Positions 5,679-8,408 of a stretch of DNA of 8,408 nucleotides are shown here, piece after piece; position 1 is the first letter of the stretch, and each line of letters begins with the position of its first letter. Under the pieces are notes generated by a model that saw nothing but the letters and a program-made list of their open reading frames with translations, was not told the DNA's origin and ran no database searches. The position numbers and the translations under genes were made by a program. The stretch is from an uncultured Eubacteriales bacterium (lineage in GTDB: Bacteria > Bacillota > Clostridia > Christensenellales > Aristaeellaceae). The DNA lies in contig USFL01000050.1 of NCBI GenBank assembly GCA_900553905.1, forward strand, positions 1 through 8,408, written 5' to 3'.

Positions 5679-7153
5679 GTGCAAGAATACTACCTGAAAA
5701 TGAGCGGCATCACCAAGCAGTTTCCCGGCGTTCGCGCGCTGGACGGCGTGGATTTCATGCTGCGGCAGGGTGAGGTGCACGCCATTGTGGGCGAGAACGG
5801 CGCGGGCAAATCCACGCTGATGAATATGCTGGGCGGCACCCTCACGCCGGACAGCGGCTCCATCGAGCTGGATGGCCGGGCGGTTTCCATCGCCGGCCCC
5901 GGCGAGTCGCTGCGGCTGGGCATCGGCTTTGTCCATCAGGAAAGCAACCTGCTTGGCAACCTGACCGTGCTGGAAAACGTGTTTTTGGCGCGCGAAATCC
6001 GAAAAGGCGGCTGCCTTGACCGCCGGGCGATGCGCCGGGAGATCCTCGGCGTCAATGAACGGCTGGGATACCGGCTGGACCCTGACGCGGTGGTCGGCGC
6101 GCTGCCGCTGGCAGAGCAGCAGTGCGTGGAAATCACGCGCGCGCTCTGATTTTGGACGAGCCAACGGCCGCGCTGGATGACAGCGAGGTGGCAAGGCTGT
6201 TTGGCATCGTGCGCAAGCTGCGTGACGAGGGCGTGGCCGTGATTTATATTTCACACCGGCTGGATGAAATCTTCCAGCTGGCCGACCGGATCACCGTGCT
6301 CAAGGATGGAAAGCTGGTCGGCGTGCGCGAGGTGAAGGACATCACCAAGGACGAGGTCATCAGCATGATGGTGGGCCGCGTGCTGGAGGACATCTATCCC
6401 CGGCGCGACGATATCGCGCCCGGCGAGACGCTGCTGGAGGTCGAAAACCTGACCGTACCGGGAAGCGTCAAGGGAGTCAGCTTCCAGGTGAAGGCCGGCG
6501 AGATCGTCGGTCTGGGCGGCCTGGAAGGTCAGGGACAGCGTGACGCGGTGCGCGCGATCTTTGGCGACGTGCCCTTCACGGAGGGACGCATCACCGCAAA
6601 CGGGCTCATGCTGAAAAGCCGCGGCATCCGCGGACGCATCCGCAGGGGCGTGGCCTATGTCACCCATGACCGGCGCGGGGAAGGACTGATTCTGCATGAA
6701 AGCGTGCGGCGCAACAGTGCGCTAGCCTCGCTTTACCGCCGCAGCTGCGCCGGTTTCATCAAGGGCGCCCAGGAGCGCGCTGCGGTGGAGGAAAACGTCG
6801 AGAAAATGCAGATCAAGGTATCGAGCATCGACCAGAAGGCATCGACCCTTTCCGGCGGCAATCAGCAGAAGGTCATGCTGGCCCGCTGGCTGATGACCCA
6901 GCCCCGCGTGCTGATGATCGACGAGCCCACCAAGGGCGTGGATGTCGGTGCGCGCATGTCGGTGTACCGCATCATCGACCAGCTGACGCGGGAAGGCATC
7001 GCCATTCTGATGCTGACCAGCGACATGATGGAACTCATCGGTTTGAGCGACAGGGTGCTGGTATTTTACGAGGGGCGCATCACGAGTGAGCTCAAACGGG
7101 GAGAAGCCACAGAGGAAAAAATCATGCTTGCCGCCAGCGGCATGGCCGGGTGA
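5679..7153 (+). pseudogene. CUT2-type double-domain ABC importer ATPase (RbsA/YtfR-like), frameshifted near 6145
   Basis: Two frames together spell one sugar-importer ATPase. The first runs from GTG 5679 (GGAGG at 5666-5670) for 156 codons to TGA 6147-6149: Walker A GENGAGKST (38-46), Q-loop Q87 and the first signature LPLAEQQ (142-148). The second frame resumes at about 6146 with LILDEPTAAL (Walker B), ISHRLDEI, a degenerate second Walker A (GLEGQGQRD, usual for the family), LSGGNQQK and MIDEPTKGVD, ending at 7153. Compared from memory with E. coli RbsA (EIAKVL-SFESKV-IIMDEP), about six residues are missing between EITRAL and LILDEP, so a loss near 19 bases explains both gap and frameshift. 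A GTG at 6122 could start the second fragment, but without domain-1 Walker A it could not be a normal ATPase. Either a real recent deletion or an assembly error; all other motifs are intact. Permease 1 starts ten bases later. Confidence 0.85.
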
Positions 7154-7163
7154 GGTGGATGCA

Positions 7164-8132
7164 ATGATCAAGAAAAGAAAGCTATCTCAACAGATGAACG
7201 GCGTTTTGACCATCTACGGGCTGCTGCTGGTGGTATTTGCGGTGATGTGCCTGGTATCGGAGTCCTTCCGGTCACTGTACAACATTACAAACCTGATTAC
7301 CCAATGCGTGCCGTTGGCATGCGTGGCACTGGGGCAGACGCTGGTGATCATTTCCGGCGGCATCGACATGTCCGTGGGGTCCACCATCAGCGTGTGCACC
7401 TGTGTGGCAGCCAAGCTGATGAATACCGACAGCCCCGCCCAGGTTGCCTTCGGGGCGGCGGCGGTGGTGCTCACGGGCGTGGCGGTGGGACTGATCAACG
7501 GTGCAGGCATCAACTTTGCCAAGGTGCCGCCCATGATCACCACGCTTTGTACCAGCACGGCCCTTAGCGGCGTGGCACTGTGGATTCTTCCCATGGCGGG
7601 CGGCAAGGTCAACAGCGATTTCGCCCGCTTTGTGTATCGGAAATGGACCATCGTGAGTTTTCCCCTGATCGTGATGCTGGTGCTCTTTCTGGTGATGCGC
7701 ACGCTGCTGAACCGCACGCGCACCGGGGTTGACATCTATGCCATCGGACGCGACCCGCGCATTGCCAAAACGATGGGCGTCAACGTGCGAGCCGCCAGCA
7801 TGAAAACCTATTTGCTCTGCGGCCTGTGCGCGGGCATCACGGGGCTGCTGCTGGCCTGCCGCATGCGCGTGGGGGACCCCACCTGCGGCACGGTCTATTC
7901 CATGGACTCCATCACCGCAGCGGTGGTGGGCGGAACGTCCATGGCGGGCGGCGTTGGCCTGCTGTCGGGCACGGTGGCGGGCGCGTTCCTCATCGGCATG
8001 CTCAGCAACATCATGAACAGCCTCGCCGTCAACCAGTTCTACCAGTATGTCGTCAAGGGCGGCCTGCTGGTGCTGGCCATGGTGATCTACTCCGTGTCCA
8101 AGCTGATGGAGGTGAAGCGCCATGCGAAATAA
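7164..8132 (+). CDS. ABC importer permease 1 (CUT2/branched BPD_transp_2 type)
   Basis: 322 residues with about eight to ten hydrophobic segments, first at about 13-32. It carries the family hallmark GGIDMSVGS (65-73) after the LGQTLVIIS helix, and the cytoplasmic coupling segment IYAIGRDPRIAKTMGVNV (191-208), which docks to the ATPase. The final VVKGGLLVLAMVIYS is also typical. It forms half of the membrane channel for the ligand delivered by the 4533-5600 binding protein. ATG 7164 has GAGGTGG at 7152-7158, overlapping the ATPase stop; the frame stays open further upstream, but that part is antiphase ATPase coding sequence. It overlaps permease 2 by 11 bases, so translation is probably coupled. 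The substrate is not evident. Two unlike permeases recall YtfT/YjfF (galactofuranose), but the same layout serves other ligands. Confidence 0.93.
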   Translation: MIKKRKLSQQMNGVLTIYGLLLVVFAVMCLVSESFRSLYNITNLITQCVPLACVALGQTLVIISGGIDMSVGSTISVCTCVAAKLMNTDSPAQVAFGAAAVVLTGVAVGLINGAGINFAKVPPMITTLCTSTALSGVALWILPMAGGKVNSDFARFVYRKWTIVSFPLIVMLVLFLVMRTLLNRTRTGVDIYAIGRDPRIAKTMGVNVRAASMKTYLLCGLCAGITGLLLACRMRVGDPTCGTVYSMDSITAAVVGGTSMAGGVGLLSGTVAGAFLIGMLSNIMNSLAVNQFYQYVVKGGLLVLAMVIYSVSKLMEVKRHAK

Positions 8133-8408
8133 CCGTGACCTCCAAAACACCCGCAACCTTTCCGCCATTCAGCCGTTTCTGCTGCTGGGCATCATCGTGC
8201 TGATGATCGGCGCGCAGGCCGTGCTGGTGCCGGGCTCGGTCACCATGGGGCAGATGCTGCTGGTGTCGCGCCAGGCCTCGGCGCTGGGCATCATTGCGCT
8301 GGGCCAGGCGGTCGTGGTGCTGGTGGGCGGCATTGACCTGTCGGTGGGCTCCGTGGTGATGATTACCAATGTGTTCTGCATCGCGCAGATGGCGGGATCG
8401 GACGCGCT
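8122..8408 (+). CDS. ABC importer permease 2 (BPD_transp_2 type), N-terminal part cut by window end
   Basis: The first 95 codons of a second permease, open to the window edge. Residues 1-15 are polar and probably cytoplasmic; a hydrophobic helix spans about 17-36, and a second leads into GGIDLSVGS (69-77), the same signature as in permease 1, preceded by ALGQAVVVLV. It starts at ATG 8122 inside the end of permease 1 (11-base overlap) with GGAGGTG at 8108-8114. It is clearly a paralogue of permease 1 rather than a duplicate, since the flanking residues differ widely, so the channel is probably a heterodimer. The rest of the gene and any downstream catabolic genes, which would help tell the ligand, lie outside the window. 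Confidence 0.9.
   Translation, partial: MRNNRDLQNTRNLSAIQPFLLLGIIVLMIGAQAVLVPGSVTMGQMLLVSRQASALGIIALGQAVVVLVGGIDLSVGSVVMITNVFCIAQMAGSDA

Noticed and set aside
6122..6149. Programmed ribosomal frameshifting as the reason for the split ATPase
   Set aside because: About six residues normally present between the two elements are absent altogether, and no slippery heptamer is seen; a deletion or assembly error fits better.
7272..8168. 298-codon minus-strand open frame opposite permease 1
   Set aside because: His/Ala-rich composition typical of antisense to GC-rich membrane-protein genes; no start signals.

Overview
The window is GC-rich bacterial DNA that reads most like a Bacillota, probably a GC-rich gut-type Clostridia lineage. 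This is an inference. It rests on strong AGGAGG-type Shine-Dalgarno sites, recognisable sigma-A promoters, U-tailed hairpin terminators, a DUF3783 gene, an EutT-like cobalamin adenosyltransferase and a macro-domain/VWA gene pair of a kind common in Firmicutes. No rRNA, tRNA, CRISPR array, insertion sequence or phage gene is visible.

Layout. (1) 2-1182, plus strand: the 3' end of an EutT-like ATP:cob(I)alamin adenosyltransferase overlaps the start of a cytoplasmic glycerophosphodiester phosphodiesterase (ATGA overlap). (2) 1181-1251: two hairpin terminators, one per direction, separate this operon from a convergent minus-strand DUF3783 gene (1287-1694), which has a clear promoter at 1737-1765. 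(3) 1857-3664: a macro-domain protein with a C-terminal helix-turn-helix-like region, then a 17-bp perfect inverted repeat, then a stand-alone VWA (MIDAS) protein, closed by a strong terminator. (4) 3691-4198: a TspO/MBR tryptophan-rich membrane protein with a GTG start and a hairpin touching its ribosome binding site. (5) 4199-4532: a non-coding stretch whose second half is dense with inverted repeats around a sigma-A promoter. (6) 4533-8408: a CUT2-type (ribose/galactofuranose-like) ABC importer operon with a substrate-binding protein, an attenuator hairpin, a double-domain ATPase, permease 1 and permease 2 (cut by the window end).

How they work together. The importer genes form one operon: the binding protein captures a small, probably sugar-like ligand outside the cell, two different permeases form the channel and the ATPase drives it. 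As written, however, the ATPase is broken. Just before its first Walker B strand about 19 bases seem to be missing, which shifts the frame and removes about six residues. This is either a real inactivating deletion or an assembly error. The adenosyltransferase/phosphodiesterase pair could link release of ethanolamine or glycerol from phospholipid head groups to B12-dependent use of these compounds. The macro/VWA pair is the least understood part. Its macro domain keeps the ADP-ribose-binding loops but has Cys and Phe where MacroD/YmdB hydrolases have catalytic Asp and His, and its DNA-binding-like tail sits next to a palindrome, which suggests an ADP-ribose-responsive regulator rather than a deacetylase.
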